Positions 12,718 through 19,916 of a stretch of DNA of 19,916 nt are shown here, one piece after another. Position numbers and translations under genes: made by a program. The first letter of the stretch is position 1. Each line of letters starts with the position of its first letter. Origin of the DNA: Ruminiclostridium sp. (GTDB lineage Bacteria > Bacillota > Clostridia > Oscillospirales > Oscillospiraceae); the NCBI GenBank assembly GCA_021442645.1, contig JABUSR010000059.1, forward strand, positions 1 through 19,916, in the 5' to 3' direction. Below the pieces are notes generated by a model. That model did no database searches. It saw only the letters and a list, made by a program, of their open reading frames with translations, and was not told the origin of the DNA.

Positions 12718-13905
12718 ATGATATACAGTGAATTTCAGGGCGAAAAGCTGTCCCTTCTGGGCTTCGGTACTATGCGTCTGCCCCTTCTGCCCAATGGCAG
12801 GGACGCAGACATAGACCAGCAGCAGGTTGACGATATGGTTGATTACGCCATTGCTCACGGCGTAAACTATTTTGACACCGCCATGCCCTACCACGAGGGT
12901 ATGTCTGAGATTGCCGTCGGCAAATCTCTTGCCCGCTACCCCAGAGATAGCTTCAAGCTCGCCACCAAGTTCCCCGGCCACCAGACCAGCGACAGCTATG
13001 ACCCCGCCGCCGTATTTGAGCTTCAGCTCAGAAAATGTCAGGTTGAGTATTTTGACTTCTATCTTCTCCATAACATTAACGAGAACTGTATCAATGTTTA
13101 CACCGACCCCAAATGGGGTATTATCGATTACTTCATAGAGCAGAAGAGGGCGGGACGCATCAAGCATCTGGGCTTCTCCTCTCATGCAGGACTTGAATGT
13201 CTCGGCGGCTTCCTCGAGAAGTACGGCAAGGACATGGAGTTCTGTCAGATACAGCTCAATTATATGGACTGGACTCTCCAGCAGGCAAAGGAAAAGTACG
13301 AGCTCATAAGCAGGTATGACATTCCCGTCTGGGTTATGGAGCCGGTCAGGGGCGGCAAGCTCTCCGGCTTCGGTGAGGAGCTTGAGGCACGCTTTAAGGC
13401 CCTGCGCCCAGAGGACAGCATCTCCTCCTGGGGCTTCCGTTTCCTTCAGGGTCTGCCTGAGGTCAAAATGGTGCTGAGCGGTATGAGCTGCATGGAGCAC
13501 ATGGTGGACAATATTAAGACCTTTGAGGAACGCGATCCTCTCAGCGAGTCGGAGAACGCCCTTGTTCTGGAGACCGCGGAGCTGCTCAAGAATGCCATTC
13601 CCTGTACTGCCTGCCGCTACTGCTGCAAGGGCTGTCCCGCAGAGCTTGACATTCCCCTGCTCATCAGTCTTTACAACGACTTCAGAGTCGCTCCCAGCTT
13701 CAATATCAGTCAGCGTCTGGACTCCATGGGAGCAGACAGGCATCCCTCTCAGTGCATAGGCTGCGGTCAGTGCGCCGCTATCTGCCCCCAGAAAATTGAC
13801 ATCCCCGAAAAGATGCGGGAGATGACAGAGGCCTTCGGCAAGCTCCCAAAGTGGGACGAAATCTGCAAGGCCCGTGAAGCCGCAATGAAAAAGAGCATGA
13901 AGTAA
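12718..13905 (+). CDS. Aldo/keto reductase with C-terminal two-cluster ferredoxin domain
   Basis: A 395-residue cytoplasmic oxidoreductase. Residues 1-265 are a TIM-barrel aldo/keto reductase with the catalytic tetrad apparently intact: D53 and Y58 in YFDTAMPYHEG, K84 in ATKFPG and H118 in FYLLHNI. Residues 290-360 carry two cysteine clusters, C296-x2-C299-x2-C302 with C306, and C346-x2-C349-x2-C352-x3-C356-P, as expected for two [4Fe-4S] clusters. This combined architecture is widespread in anaerobes; the substrate is unknown, and the fusion suggests electron exchange between ferredoxin-type centres and a nucleotide or carbonyl substrate. GGAGG precedes the ATG. Single-gene unit with promoter and terminator. 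Of 19 arginine codons only one is CGG, unlike the left half of the window. Confidence 0.93.
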   Translation: MIYSEFQGEKLSLLGFGTMRLPLLPNGRDADIDQQQVDDMVDYAIAHGVNYFDTAMPYHEGMSEIAVGKSLARYPRDSFKLATKFPGHQTSDSYDPAAVFELQLRKCQVEYFDFYLLHNINENCINVYTDPKWGIIDYFIEQKRAGRIKHLGFSSHAGLECLGGFLEKYGKDMEFCQIQLNYMDWTLQQAKEKYELISRYDIPVWVMEPVRGGKLSGFGEELEARFKALRPEDSISSWGFRFLQGLPEVKMVLSGMSCMEHMVDNIKTFEERDPLSESENALVLETAELLKNAIPCTACRYCCKGCPAELDIPLLISLYNDFRVAPSFNISQRLDSMGADRHPSQCIGCGQCAAICPQKIDIPEKMREMTEAFGKLPKWDEICKAREAAMKKSMK

Positions 13906-13920
13906 TGCAGTACATAACTG

Positions 13921-13963
13921 ACCCGGGCTTCGGACGGCGTACCGTCCGAAGCCCGGGTTTCTT
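13921..13963 (+). terminator. Strong terminator after the aldo/keto reductase gene
   Basis: acccgggcttcggacgg (13921-13937) pairs perfectly with 13942-13958 around a four-base loop, followed by ttctttta. This 17-base stem also lies just past the stop codon of the convergent minus-strand gene and may serve it too. Confidence 0.9.
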
Positions 13964-14623
13964 TTACTTTCTTATGACAATATTGTCCTTATCCTTGTAA
14001 ATACCGTTTTCGGGAATCACTCCACGCACACAGCTTGTAGGATAGACGCTGGCTCCCCTGCCCAGCACTGTGCCGGGATTGAGAACGCTGTTGCAGCCCA
14101 CCTCAACGCCGTCACCGAGGACTGCGCCGAATTTCTTGCGCCCGGTCTCTATCTGCTCCTCACCGCATTTGACCACCACAAGGGTCTTATCGCTCTTCAC
14201 GTTGGAGGTTATGGAGCCCGCTCCCATATGGGCTTTATAGCCGAGTATGCTGTCGCCCACATAGTTATAATGGGGCGTCTGCACCTTGTCAAAGAGCACC
14301 GCATTTTTAAGCTCAACAGAGTTGCCCACAACACAACCCTTGCCCACCACGGCACTGCCTCTGATGAATGCGCAGTGGCGTATCTCCGCACCGTGATCTA
14401 TTATGCAGGGTCCACCGATATATGCAGAAGGAAATACCATAGCGTCCTTTGCTATCCACACATTCTCGCCCCGCTTTTCATACTCCTCCTCGGGAAGAGT
14501 GCTTCCCAGCCTTATAATAAAGTCACTTATATCGGACAGCACCTCCCAGGGGTATTCCTTTCCCTCGAAAAGCGGAGCCGCTATTGTTTTGGACAAGTCC
14601 AGCAAATCGCAAATCTTATACAT
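13964..14623 (-). CDS. Left-handed beta-helix protein resembling the GlmU acetyltransferase domain
   Basis: A 219-residue hexapeptide-repeat protein. A short helical N-terminus (1-50) is followed by repeated I/V-G-x4 turns (about 60-205) that form a left-handed beta-helix. Proteins of this kind are often labelled UDP-N-acetylglucosamine pyrophosphorylase, but no nucleotidyltransferase domain is present. The segment around H118 and Y121 (PHYNYVGDS) followed by GAGSITSN (about 135-141) mirrors the acetyltransferase active-site region of GlmU (NHxxYxGDA, GAGTxTCN), with the key His and Tyr at matching spacing. It may acetylate or bind a sugar phosphate. It starts one base after the glmM stop codon (TAAtATG), with GGTGAAG as ribosome site, so it is translationally coupled in an amino-sugar operon. 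Confidence 0.82.
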   Translation of the reverse strand: MYKICDLLDLSKTIAAPLFEGKEYPWEVLSDISDFIIRLGSTLPEEEYEKRGENVWIAKDAMVFPSAYIGGPCIIDHGAEIRHCAFIRGSAVVGKGCVVGNSVELKNAVLFDKVQTPHYNYVGDSILGYKAHMGAGSITSNVKSDKTLVVVKCGEEQIETGRKKFGAVLGDGVEVGCNSVLNPGTVLGRGASVYPTSCVRGVIPENGIYKDKDNIVIRK

Positions 14624-14624
14624 A

Positions 14625-15989
14625 TTACTTCACCTTAATAAGTCTGCCGCAGTCACGCATGGCGCCTATGATATAATCCACGCACTCCTCACATTTTTCG
14701 TCCGTGGCGGCCTCTACCATGACACGCAGAACCGGCTCCGTACCGCTCTTGCGCAGCAGCACTCTGCCCTCGTTTCCCAGCTCCGCCTCGATTTTTGCAA
14801 CGGCGGCCTTCACCTCAGCACAGTTCAAGGTTCCGTCCTTGTCATCGACCACCACGTTCTTGAGAAGCTGAGGATAGGTTACCACGGGAGCAGCCAGCAC
14901 GGAGAGGGGCTGCTTGGATTCGCACATGGCCTCCATTATCTTTATGGCTGTAAGGATGCCGTCACCGCTGTTGGCGAGGCGTCCGAAGATGATATGACCC
15001 GACTGCTCGCCGCCGAGGATATGTCCGTTTGCACGCATATTTTCGGCAACGTACTTATCGCCCACGGCTGTCTTTTCATAGCCGATGCCCTGAGCGTCCA
15101 GAGCCTTGTAGAGTCCCAGATTGCTCATCACCGTTGTGACTATCTTCTTGTTGCCCAGCATGCCGCTGTCCTTCATGTACTTTCCGCAGACATACAGGAT
15201 ATGGTCTCCGGTGACGATATTTCCCTTGTCGTCAACGGCAAGGCAGCGGTCGGCATCGCCGTCAAAGGCAAAGCCCACGTCCAGTCCCTTCTCAATGACA
15301 AACTGCTGAAGCTTCTCAATATGGGTGGAGCCGCAGTCAACATTTATGTTCAGACCGTCGGGATTGTTATGTATGACATAGGTGTCGGCACCGAGAGCGT
15401 CAAACACACTCTTTGCCATCATCCATGTGCTGCCGTTTGCGCAGTCAAGACCCACCTTTTTGCCCTTGTAGGAACGGGTAGCAAGGGAAATAAGGAAGCC
15501 GATGTAGCGGTTCCTTCCGGCGGCATAGTCAACGGTACGGCCTATATTCTCCCGCTTTGCATAGGGGATGCAGTCCATCTCGCCTGCGGCGGCCCTGTCC
15601 ATGTAATCCTCGATGCCGCTGAGCATCTCCTCGTCCATTTTTTCTCCCCTGCCGTTTATGAGCTTTATGCCGTTGTCATGGTAGGGATTATGTGACGCGG
15701 ATATCATGATGCCGCAGTCAAAATCATCGGAGCGAGCAATGAACGCAACGCTGGGGGTCGTGGTTACGTGGAGCAGATATGCATCCGCACCGCTGGCTGT
15801 CAGTCCCGCACACAGGGCAGATTCAAACATATAGCTGGAACGGCGGGTATCCTTGCCGATAACTATCCTGGCCTTGTGCTCTCTGCCGTAGTACCAGCCC
15901 AAATAGCGTCCTATCTCAAAAGCGTGCATTACTGTCAGGTCAACATTAGCTTCCCCGCGGAAGCCGTCGGTTCCGAAATATTTTCCCAT
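14625..15989 (-). CDS. glmM: Phosphoglucosamine mutase
   Basis: A 454-residue alpha-D-phosphohexomutase converting glucosamine 6-phosphate to glucosamine 1-phosphate for UDP-GlcNAc and cell-wall synthesis. All four family motifs are present: phosphoserine loop ISASHNP with Ser99, magnesium-binding DGDAD (D243, D245, D247), sugar-binding GGEQSGH and phosphate-binding RKSGTEPVLRVMVEA. The N-terminal GKYFGTDGFRG is typical of GlmM. The start at 15989 is chosen because GGAGAT precedes it and the family begins MGKYFGT; a TTG seven codons upstream overlaps the previous gene. It lies 17 bases after the NagB-like gene and is coupled to the beta-helix gene. A functional mutase is expected. Confidence 0.95.
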   Translation of the reverse strand: MGKYFGTDGFRGEANVDLTVMHAFEIGRYLGWYYGREHKARIVIGKDTRRSSYMFESALCAGLTASGADAYLLHVTTTPSVAFIARSDDFDCGIMISASHNPYHDNGIKLINGRGEKMDEEMLSGIEDYMDRAAAGEMDCIPYAKRENIGRTVDYAAGRNRYIGFLISLATRSYKGKKVGLDCANGSTWMMAKSVFDALGADTYVIHNNPDGLNINVDCGSTHIEKLQQFVIEKGLDVGFAFDGDADRCLAVDDKGNIVTGDHILYVCGKYMKDSGMLGNKKIVTTVMSNLGLYKALDAQGIGYEKTAVGDKYVAENMRANGHILGGEQSGHIIFGRLANSGDGILTAIKIMEAMCESKQPLSVLAAPVVTYPQLLKNVVVDDKDGTLNCAEVKAAVAKIEAELGNEGRVLLRKSGTEPVLRVMVEAATDEKCEECVDYIIGAMRDCGRLIKVK

Positions 15990-16006
15990 ATCTGATCTCC
16001 AATCGT

Positions 16007-16675
16007 TCAATCGAGTTTTGATGCCGCATCATTATCGAGGCAAAGTGTCATGTTCATATGAAGCTGCAGCATGGCAGCGGGTATATAGGTGTCGGTTCTG
16101 CCGTGCACCAGCTTGCGGACTATAGGCGCTTTTTCCTCGCCCAAAGCAAGGAGAATAACACTTTTTGCGCCGAACAGGGTCTTTAAGCCCATGGTAACAC
16201 CGTGGCTCGGTACGTTTTTCTCGCCTCCGAATTCCTCCGCCTTCATGCGCTTCGTTGCGTCCGTCAGCTGCTGAAGGTGGGTGAGGCTGTCAAATGGCGT
16301 GGCGGGCTCGTTAAAGCCGATGCTGCCGTTAAGACCTACTCCCAGAAGCACAAGGTCAAGCCCTCCGCAGGCGGATATCTCCTCATCGTAGCTCTCCGGC
16401 TCACTCTCTTTGGGCCTGCGGAAGTCGACAATTCCCGTCATTGAATAAAGCTCAGACTCAAGCTGAGCGCCGAGATTATCACAGCCCGCATATTCACAGA
16501 CGGAAAAAGCACGCACAGCTTTCAATTCTTCGCCCTGAAGCTTCGAGAAAACATCCTTAAAGCTGTTTCCTGCCGAAAACCCGATGACTGCGTCGGGTTT
16601 ATTCTTCACAAGCTCCCTCACCTTTTCGGCAACAAGACCTGTTATATTCTCTTTTGTATCGGTTATTATTTTCAT
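16007..16675 (-). CDS. NagB-like (glucosamine-6-phosphate deaminase family) protein, catalytic residues missing
   Basis: A 222-residue protein of the NagB/6-phosphogluconolactonase fold, shorter than usual NagB (about 240-266). By alignment from memory to E. coli NagB, the loop at Asp72 (MDEY) reads VCEY (Cys60). Asp141 and His143 in GPDGHIAFNEP are Asn116 and Ser118 in GLNGSIGFNEP. Only the last catalytic acid (Glu123) and the phosphate-site Lys182 remain. The N-terminal phosphate loop (usually GxxTGxTP) is GFSAGNSFKD. Deaminase activity is therefore doubtful; a regulatory, sensing or altered-substrate role is inferred. AGAAGG precedes the ATG. It is first in a three-gene operon with glmM and a GlmU-like beta-helix protein, so glucosamine 6-phosphate remains a likely ligand. 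Confidence 0.8.
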   Translation of the reverse strand: MKIITDTKENITGLVAEKVRELVKNKPDAVIGFSAGNSFKDVFSKLQGEELKAVRAFSVCEYAGCDNLGAQLESELYSMTGIVDFRRPKESEPESYDEEISACGGLDLVLLGVGLNGSIGFNEPATPFDSLTHLQQLTDATKRMKAEEFGGEKNVPSHGVTMGLKTLFGAKSVILLALGEEKAPIVRKLVHGRTDTYIPAAMLQLHMNMTLCLDNDAASKLD

Positions 16676-16790
16676 TTTCTGCCTTCTGACATAATAATGC
16701 CTGCCCGGGCTGAAGGACCGACGTCCTGATAGTGACGCTTCCTAATTCGTATGCGCCATGGAGTGTCTCAGCCCCGGAGCTATATTCTGC

Positions 16791-17246
16791 TCACTTGTCG
16801 CTGAGAAGCTTTGAAAGCTCCTCCATGAAGGTATTTATGTCCTTGAAGCTGCGGTAGACCGAGGCAAAGCGGACATAGGCAACCTCGTCGATGTCCTTGA
16901 GCTTTCTCATGACCATCTCTCCGATTTCAATGGTGCTGACCTCACGCTCAAGACTGCTCTGCAGCTCCTGCTCTATCTCGTCGGCAATGCGTTCAAACTG
17001 CTCATATGCCACGGGACGCTTGTCACAGGCACGGGCAACGCCGTTTATGACCTTTGCTCTGTCGAAGGTCTGGCGGGCTCCGTCACGCTTTACCACCACA
17101 AGAGGCATATGCTCAATGGTCTCATAGGTGGTAAATCTCTTCTGGCAGGCAAGACATTCTCTGCGGCGGCGGATGGTGGTTCCCTCCTCTGCGGGGCGGG
17201 AATCAATTACCTTGCTCTCAAGAAAACCGCAAAAAGGGCATTTCAT
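16791..17246 (-). CDS. nrdR: Transcriptional repressor of ribonucleotide reductase genes
   Basis: A 151-residue NrdR. Residues 1-46 are the zinc ribbon with C3, C6, C31 and C34 and the arginine-rich RRRREC stretch. Residues about 49-139 are the ATP-cone that senses dATP/ATP (VVKRDGARQTFDRAKV, ending near ASVYRSFKDI). It represses ribonucleotide reductase operons when deoxynucleotides are plentiful. Full family length. GGAGG precedes the ATG. No nrd genes are in view. A palindrome resembling an NrdR box overlaps its own promoter. Confidence 0.97.
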   Translation of the reverse strand: MKCPFCGFLESKVIDSRPAEEGTTIRRRRECLACQKRFTTYETIEHMPLVVVKRDGARQTFDRAKVINGVARACDKRPVAYEQFERIADEIEQELQSSLEREVSTIEIGEMVMRKLKDIDEVAYVRFASVYRSFKDINTFMEELSKLLSDK

Positions 17247-17276
17247 AGCTTATTCCTCCAAGTGTGCTTATTTTCT

Positions 17277-17327
17277 GCTCTCCATATAGTGTGGTTATTT
17301 TATTTATTATAACACAATATGTGTAGC
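17277..17327 (-). promoter_or_regulatory. Candidate nrdR promoter with NrdR-box-like sites
   Basis: On the minus strand TATAAT (17311-17306) lies 60 bases before nrdR; the -35 (TAGCAA) is weak. Inside the spacer is ACACAATATGTGT (17312-17324), an almost perfect palindrome similar to the left half of the NrdR box (consensus ACACwATATATwGTGT). A second half-site ATATAGTGT is at 17284-17292, about three helical turns away. This suggests autorepression; it is a pattern match only. Confidence 0.4.
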
Positions 17328-17341
17328 ATTGCTATATATTT

Positions 17342-17914
17342 TTACAAATTAAGAAAATCTTCCCGTGTCATGAGCACATTCAGAACCTGAAGCAATGCGT
17401 CCGCACTCATTTTTTCCGGCAGCTCCAGTTTCTTCATCAGCTCACGTCGCTTTTGTGAGCTGTCGGGTTTTCCGGACAGTCCCTTGGCATACATATCAGC
17501 CTTACTGATCCTTGCCGTCTGCGGAGTGTCCTCACCCTCTATTGTGGCCCCGGCCCTGCGCAGTGCGTTAATTATTATCTCCGGGCTCATGCCCTCCACT
17601 CCCAGCTTTCCCTCCTTCGAGGCCTTGCTCTTGCGTTTCTCCTTACCCTCGATATCCGGGATGTAGGCGTGCTTGAGATACTGCGGCGGGACACAGGACT
17701 TAATGAAGCTGCGTATTACGAAGCCCGCTCCGTCGGAGTCGGTAAAGACTATGAGTCCCCTCTTTTCCGCCAGTCTGCGGATAAGCTTCTGCTTTTCTCT
17801 GTCGTTAAACACTCCGAAGCCCGAGGTCTCAATGATGGCGGCGTCCACTATCTGCGACAGGGTATTTTTATCGTATCTGCCCTCGACAACTATGGCCTCC
17901 GCTATCTTATACAT
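17342..17914 (-). CDS. rnmV: Ribonuclease M5 (TOPRIM, DUF4093 type)
   Basis: A 190-residue nuclease of the RNase M5 family, which matures 5S rRNA precursors. The N-terminal TOPRIM domain (1-95) has IVVEGRYD (Glu11), an ETSGFG strand and the FTDSDGAG metal site (D59, D61). The C-terminal part (GDTPQTARISKADMY-like segment, KADMYAKGLSG, LLQVLN, TREDF) is the DUF4093-type tail found in Firmicutes. The start at 17914 matches the family N-terminus (M-KI-E-IVVEG); a GTG three codons earlier is also possible. Its 5' end overlaps the holA stop by eight bases, so the two are coupled. The usual neighbour ksgA is not seen here. Confidence 0.88.
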   Translation of the reverse strand: MYKIAEAIVVEGRYDKNTLSQIVDAAIIETSGFGVFNDREKQKLIRRLAEKRGLIVFTDSDGAGFVIRSFIKSCVPPQYLKHAYIPDIEGKEKRKSKASKEGKLGVEGMSPEIIINALRRAGATIEGEDTPQTARISKADMYAKGLSGKPDSSQKRRELMKKLELPEKMSADALLQVLNVLMTREDFLNL

Positions 17915-18965
17915 CACCCTCACCCACAGCTATACGCATGACACATTCCTTTATAAGCTCTTTTTCCGGCACGCCCGAGCTCTTGAGCTTATAGTCGGTC
18001 TCGGCGCATAGCTCCACGGCACGTCTGAGCTGAGCCGGGGAATAGCGCCTTGCCGCATTCATGTACTTGTTGGCGTAGCTTTCATAGGGTATGCCGAAGT
18101 TTTTCATCAGATAGTCCTTGCCGCCTCCGCCGTCAATTGCCATCCTTGCGGCATAGACCTTGCGCATCTGAATTCCCAGCACGGCTATTACAAAGTTTTC
18201 GTCGCAGTCCTTGTTGCCCAGAAGCTCATCCAGATAGAACATGGCCTTACCCGTCTCACCCGCGCCCAGACACTCCACCATCTCGAACACCACTGCCTCG
18301 GGAATATGGTGCGCCACGGCATCCACATCCTCTGTCGTGACAACATCACCCTTTGCATAGCCCGCTATCTTCTCAATCTCCGGAATGAGCATATTCATGA
18401 GGTTTCCAGACACAAAGATAAGCCGCTGGATGGCATTTGTCTCAATGCGCTTGCCCAGTGCGGCAAAGCGTCTGCCTACCCAGTTCACCAGTGCGTCGGC
18501 TGCCTGAGCGTTCACAAACAGCTCCGTTCCGTCCTTCAGAAGCTTTTTGTATACCTTTCTCCGTTTGTCGGGCTCAAACTCCGAAGGCTCAACGAAAACT
18601 ACGGTGCAGTAGTCCGGAATATCCTTTACAGTCTCGAAAAGAGCCTCCGTCTCGTCATCGGTGAGCCTGTTCAAGTCTATGCCACGAAGCTCCACCATGG
18701 TTCGCTCCGTAAGGAAGGGCACCGAGTCTATAGCGTCGGCAAGCGCACGGGGGGAATAGTCACGCTCGCTGAGCTTATGATAGCTGAAGTCCGCCGTTCC
18801 CTCAGGCACGCAGAGCTTTCTTATCTCGCCCACGAACTGGTCAGAGAGATAGTCCTCCGGTCCCCATATGAAATACAGTCTGCGGGGTCCCTCCTGTCTG
18901 AGTTTTCTGACCTCGTCACCGTATATAAATTTCGGTATGCTCTTGTCTTTTTTAGCCTTTGCCAT
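17907..18965 (-). CDS. holA: DNA polymerase III, delta subunit
   Basis: A 352-residue clamp-loader delta subunit that opens the sliding clamp for chromosome replication. The N-terminal RLYFIWGPEDYLSDQFV replaces the Walker A of active AAA+ members. Later VELRGID, FVEPSEFE and a C-terminal helical collar (about 215-345, with LDELLGNKD and YSPAQLRRAVELCAETDYKLKSSG) are typical. The N-terminus (MAKAKKDKS) is lysine-rich. GGTGATT precedes the ATG. It follows comEC by 15 bases, the common comEC-holA order in Firmicutes, and overlaps rnmV. Confidence 0.95.
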   Translation of the reverse strand: MAKAKKDKSIPKFIYGDEVRKLRQEGPRRLYFIWGPEDYLSDQFVGEIRKLCVPEGTADFSYHKLSERDYSPRALADAIDSVPFLTERTMVELRGIDLNRLTDDETEALFETVKDIPDYCTVVFVEPSEFEPDKRRKVYKKLLKDGTELFVNAQAADALVNWVGRRFAALGKRIETNAIQRLIFVSGNLMNMLIPEIEKIAGYAKGDVVTTEDVDAVAHHIPEAVVFEMVECLGAGETGKAMFYLDELLGNKDCDENFVIAVLGIQMRKVYAARMAIDGGGGKDYLMKNFGIPYESYANKYMNAARRYSPAQLRRAVELCAETDYKLKSSGVPEKELIKECVMRIAVGEGDV

Positions 18966-18980
18966 ATAATCACCGTATAT

Positions 18981-19916
18981 TCAGTTCATTTGCATAATTA
19001 TTCTTCCGTTGAGGTCTGTACGGAAAAGCTCCGCCTCTGTTGCGGCAAGTCTGTCCAGAGTCTCCTGCGCAGGATGGCCGTAGCTGTTTGTGCCCGTGGA
19101 AATGACGGCGGCAACGGGGCTGACCTCGTTTAAAAAAGCCTCACAGCTTGCATATTTTGAGCCGTGGTGGCTCACCACAAGCAGCTCTGTGTCCGTCAAA
19201 TCTTCTCTGTCGGCAAGCTCAAGCTCCGTGTTTTTATATGCGTCTCCCATAATTAATGCTCTGTGACCGTTCAGCTCCGCCGACACGGCAAGAGCCTCCT
19301 CATCCTTCTCAAAGGTATATATATTTATTTTTATTTCTCCGTAATCATACTCCGCATCGCTCTCTGTGAAAAACACCGGAACCCCGTTTTCCTCTGCGGC
19401 AAGCAGTATGTCCTCAAGTATTTCCGGAGGCTCCTCCCCCGTCTTCGGCAGTACAAGCAATCCCACCTCCACGGTGTTCAGAAGTCTGCATACACCGTTT
19501 GCGTGGTCGGAGTGCAGATGGGTCAGAATCAGCATATCAATGCCATTTCTGCCGTTGGAGTGCAGATAGGAGGACAGCATAGAGCCTGCGTTCTGTGATA
19601 TTCCGCTGCTGCCGCAGTCTATGACCACAGCGTTCTCACCGCTTGTCAAGGCAATGCACTCTCCGTTTCCCACGTCCATTACCGCAAGCGTCCCCTCATC
19701 CTCAAGCATAGTATTGTGCATGGAGTTCAGCAGCAGCCCGAAGCCTGCGACGCAGACGCAGACGGGAATTAGCACAGATATCTTAAATCTGCGTTTTATT
19801 GCAGCATAAAGGGCAAACGCGCCGTAGCATACTACGATCCACAGCAGTGTTTTTCTGTTTTCGGTATAGACTGCGGAATACGGAATGTCCGCTATCCATT
19901 CTGTCACCGTCTCTAT
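18981..19916 (-). CDS. comEC: ComEC/Rec2 competence protein, C-terminal part (runs off the window)
   Basis: The open frame continues to the right edge without a start required, so this is the 3' part of a larger gene. What is visible is the end of the membrane region (two hydrophobic segments at about 20-37 and 43-60 of the visible part) followed by a metallo-beta-lactamase-fold domain with THLHSDHANG (about 129-138), VIDCGS, an ALIMGD strand, VVSHHGSKYAS and a TGTNSYGHPAQETLDRL tail. This order is characteristic of the C-terminus of ComEC, the channel that takes single-stranded DNA into the cell. The holA gene directly downstream supports it. A GTG near 19907 might be misread as a start, but the protein is probably much longer. 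Confidence 0.9.
   Translation of the reverse strand: METVTEWIADIPYSAVYTENRKTLLWIVVCYGAFALYAAIKRRFKISVLIPVCVCVAGFGLLLNSMHNTMLEDEGTLAVMDVGNGECIALTSGENAVVIDCGSSGISQNAGSMLSSYLHSNGRNGIDMLILTHLHSDHANGVCRLLNTVEVGLLVLPKTGEEPPEILEDILLAAEENGVPVFFTESDAEYDYGEIKINIYTFEKDEEALAVSAELNGHRALIMGDAYKNTELELADREDLTDTELLVVSHHGSKYASCEAFLNEVSPVAAVISTGTNSYGHPAQETLDRLAATEAELFRTDLNGRIIMQMN

Noticed and set aside
14403..15695. 430-codon plus-strand frame opposite glmM
   Set aside because: It is antisense to an intact GlmM with all four motifs and has no recognisable domain.
16676..16790. Gap between the nrdR stop and the NagB-like gene
   Set aside because: No convincing promoter or terminator was found; only weak short inverted repeats.
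1..19916. CRISPR arrays, insertion sequences, prophage genes
   Set aside because: No regularly spaced direct repeats, transposase, integrase or phage structural motifs were seen.

Overview
The window looks like chromosomal DNA from an anaerobic Clostridia member, probably of the Oscillospiraceae/Ruminococcaceae group. The reasons are the strong AGGAGG-type ribosome binding sites, the ribD-ribE-ribBA-ribH operon behind an FMN riboswitch, a DUF4364 protein, a DUF4093-type ribonuclease M5, a superoxide-reductase-like regulator, and a NifX-like protein without nitrogenase genes. No phage, transposon, plasmid or CRISPR sequence was seen.

Layout. (1) Positions 56-1369 (-): an NhaC-type sodium/proton antiporter, divergent from an Uup-like ABC-F ATPase at 1484-3271 (+). 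(2) Positions 3333-7103 (-): a complete riboflavin operon, with an FMN riboswitch and two consecutive intrinsic terminators ahead of ribD. (3) Positions 7368-9037 (+): a small redox/iron-sulfur-flavoured group. It contains an HTH regulator fused to a desulfoferrodoxin-like domain, a NifX-like protein with a His/Cys-rich tail, and a single-domain rhodanese. (4) Positions 9098-9643 (-): a YfcE-type phosphodiesterase. Positions 9762-10376 (+): an unrecognised cysteine-rich protein. Positions 10600-10676 (+): tRNA-Arg(ACG), followed by three hairpin/T-tract terminators. (5) Positions 10884-12491 (-): asnA and a DUF4364 protein. (6) Positions 12718-13905 (+): an aldo/keto reductase with a C-terminal ferredoxin domain. 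(7) Positions 13964-16675 (-): an amino-sugar operon of a NagB-like protein lacking key catalytic residues, a normal phosphoglucosamine mutase, and a stand-alone GlmU-like left-handed beta-helix protein. (8) Positions 16791-19916 (-): nrdR, then rnmV, holA and the 3' part of comEC, which runs off the right edge.

Base and codon use differ between the two halves. Left of about 11.6 kb, arginine is often CGG and glycine often GGG. To the right, CGG is rare and intergenic DNA is more AT-rich. The change falls in or next to asnA. It could reflect horizontal or homologous replacement, or an assembly join between two related Clostridia, so synteny across 11.6-12.0 kb should be treated with caution.

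The most interesting items are the HTH-desulfoferrodoxin fusion with its neighbours, the NagB-like apparent pseudoenzyme in an operon with glmM and a GlmU-acetyltransferase-like protein, and the double terminator behind the FMN riboswitch.
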